5,494 nucleotides of DNA from Clostridia bacterium (lineage in GTDB: Bacteria; Bacillota; Clostridia; Oscillospirales; QAMX01), in the NCBI GenBank assembly GCA_017547975.1, contig JAFYNU010000406.1:1-5494 (forward strand), in the 5' to 3' direction. Below, in pieces: positions 4,932 through 5,494 of the stretch (the stretch's first letter is position 1; every line of letters begins with the position of its first letter). Made by a program: the position numbers and the translations under genes. Below the pieces are notes generated by a model that saw only the letters and a list, made by a program, of their open reading frames with translations, was not told where the DNA came from and did no database searches.

Positions 4932-5494
4932 CAGTTCTTTTCTTCGGTATTTTCCTTCAGATAACAGCACTTTTTGTATTTTTTTCCGCTTCCGCAGGGG
5001 CAGGGATCGTTGGGTCCCACCTTATGTGCTTTGCGGACCGGAGCTTTGGGCTGGCTCTTGTCCCCGGGGCCGCCGCCGGCAAAGGCGGTGGTCACCGCCA
5101 CCGATGCCTGGCGCTTGGGTTCTTCGGAGCGCAGACGGAAGGTATACATATTGCGGACCGTATCCTGGCGAATGTCGTCCACCATGGCATCAAACATTTC
5201 AAAGCCCTCGGTTTTGTAGGCATTCACCGGATCCACCTGGCCGTAGGCACGCATGCCGATACCCCGGCGGAGCTCATGCATGGCGTCGATATGATCCATC
5301 CACTTTTCGTCCACGTTGCGAAGCAGGATGACCCGCTCCACTTCCCGCATACGTTCGCTGCCAATTTCGGCTTCCCGCTTGGCGTAAAGCTCCTCCGCCT
5401 CGGTCTGGATGCGGTCCAGCAGGGTTTCCCTGCCAAAGCTTTCCCAATCGGTTTCAATTTCCCCGCGGGTTTCCGGCTTGAGCAGGAAGGCGAG
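4931..5494 (-). CDS. secA: Preprotein translocase ATPase SecA, C-terminal part (5' truncated)
   Basis: SecA is the ATPase motor that drives unfolded preproteins through the SecYEG channel at the cytoplasmic membrane. The last 187 residues are present; the frame is open to the right edge and the N-terminal motor domains lie outside. The visible part is the helical wing and scaffold region: VERVILLRNVDEKWMDHIDAM, then HELRRGIGMRAYGQVDPVNAYK, then TEGFEMFDAMVDDIRQDTVRNM, all strongly typical of SecA. A flexible, Gly/Pro/Lys-rich linker (AFAGGGPGDKSQPKAPVRKAHK) leads to the SEC-C zinc motif CPCGSGKKYKKCC, which keeps the C-x-C-x8-C-C ligands for zinc and SecB or phospholipid contact. A short charged tail, YLKENTEEKN, follows. 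The TGA stop overlaps the edge of the bidirectional terminator. No defect is visible. Confidence 0.96.
   Translation of the reverse strand, partial: LAFLLKPETRGEIETDWESFGRETLLDRIQTEAEELYAKREAEIGSERMREVERVILLRNVDEKWMDHIDAMHELRRGIGMRAYGQVDPVNAYKTEGFEMFDAMVDDIRQDTVRNMYTFRLRSEEPKRQASVAVTTAFAGGGPGDKSQPKAPVRKAHKVGPNDPCPCGSGKKYKKCCYLKENTEEKN

Overview
The window looks like chromosome from a Gram-positive anaerobe of the Clostridia. This is inferred from gene content and order: an Asp23/Gls24 (YloU-type) gene directly followed by a fatty acid kinase fakA (YloV-type) gene, a YitT-family membrane protein, strong AAAGGAGG-type ribosome binding sites and sigma-A-like promoters. The fairly high GC of the genes (many GCC, GGC and CTG codons) would suit an Oscillospiraceae/Ruminococcaceae-like gut species, but no marker here fixes the genus. 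I see no mobile element, CRISPR array, rRNA or tRNA gene.

Layout. (1) Positions 1-1953, plus strand: the 3' end of a ribulokinase gene (araB), overlapped by a YitT-family membrane protein gene, then trmB (tRNA m7G46 methyltransferase) after a 21-base gap. The three are packed like one transcription unit. (2) Positions 1954-2090: a 137-base intergenic region with a good extended -10 promoter facing the next genes. (3) Positions 2091-4258: Asp23/Gls24 protein, fakA, and a 35-residue single-pass membrane microprotein whose start overlaps the fakA stop (ATGA), closed by a strong intrinsic terminator. (4) Positions 4287-4754: a small P-loop kinase of unknown substrate, with an excellent ribosome binding site but no clear promoter of its own. 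(5) Positions 4755-4930: a short gap that holds perfect consensus -35 and -10 hexamers (19-base spacing) at the kinase stop codon and a symmetric hairpin terminator at its far end. That is the arrangement of a small RNA gene of about 140 bases, although nothing else supports one. (6) Positions 4931-5494, minus strand: the C-terminal end of SecA, ending in its SEC-C zinc motif and converging on the shared terminator.

The main genes are housekeeping or core metabolic: tRNA modification (trmB), incorporation of exogenous fatty acids (fakA, which needs a FakB partner not seen here), and protein export (secA). The less explained parts are the fakA-coupled microprotein, the orphan P-loop kinase, and the promoter-terminator cassette at about 4751-4931. 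I found no clear multi-gene novel system.
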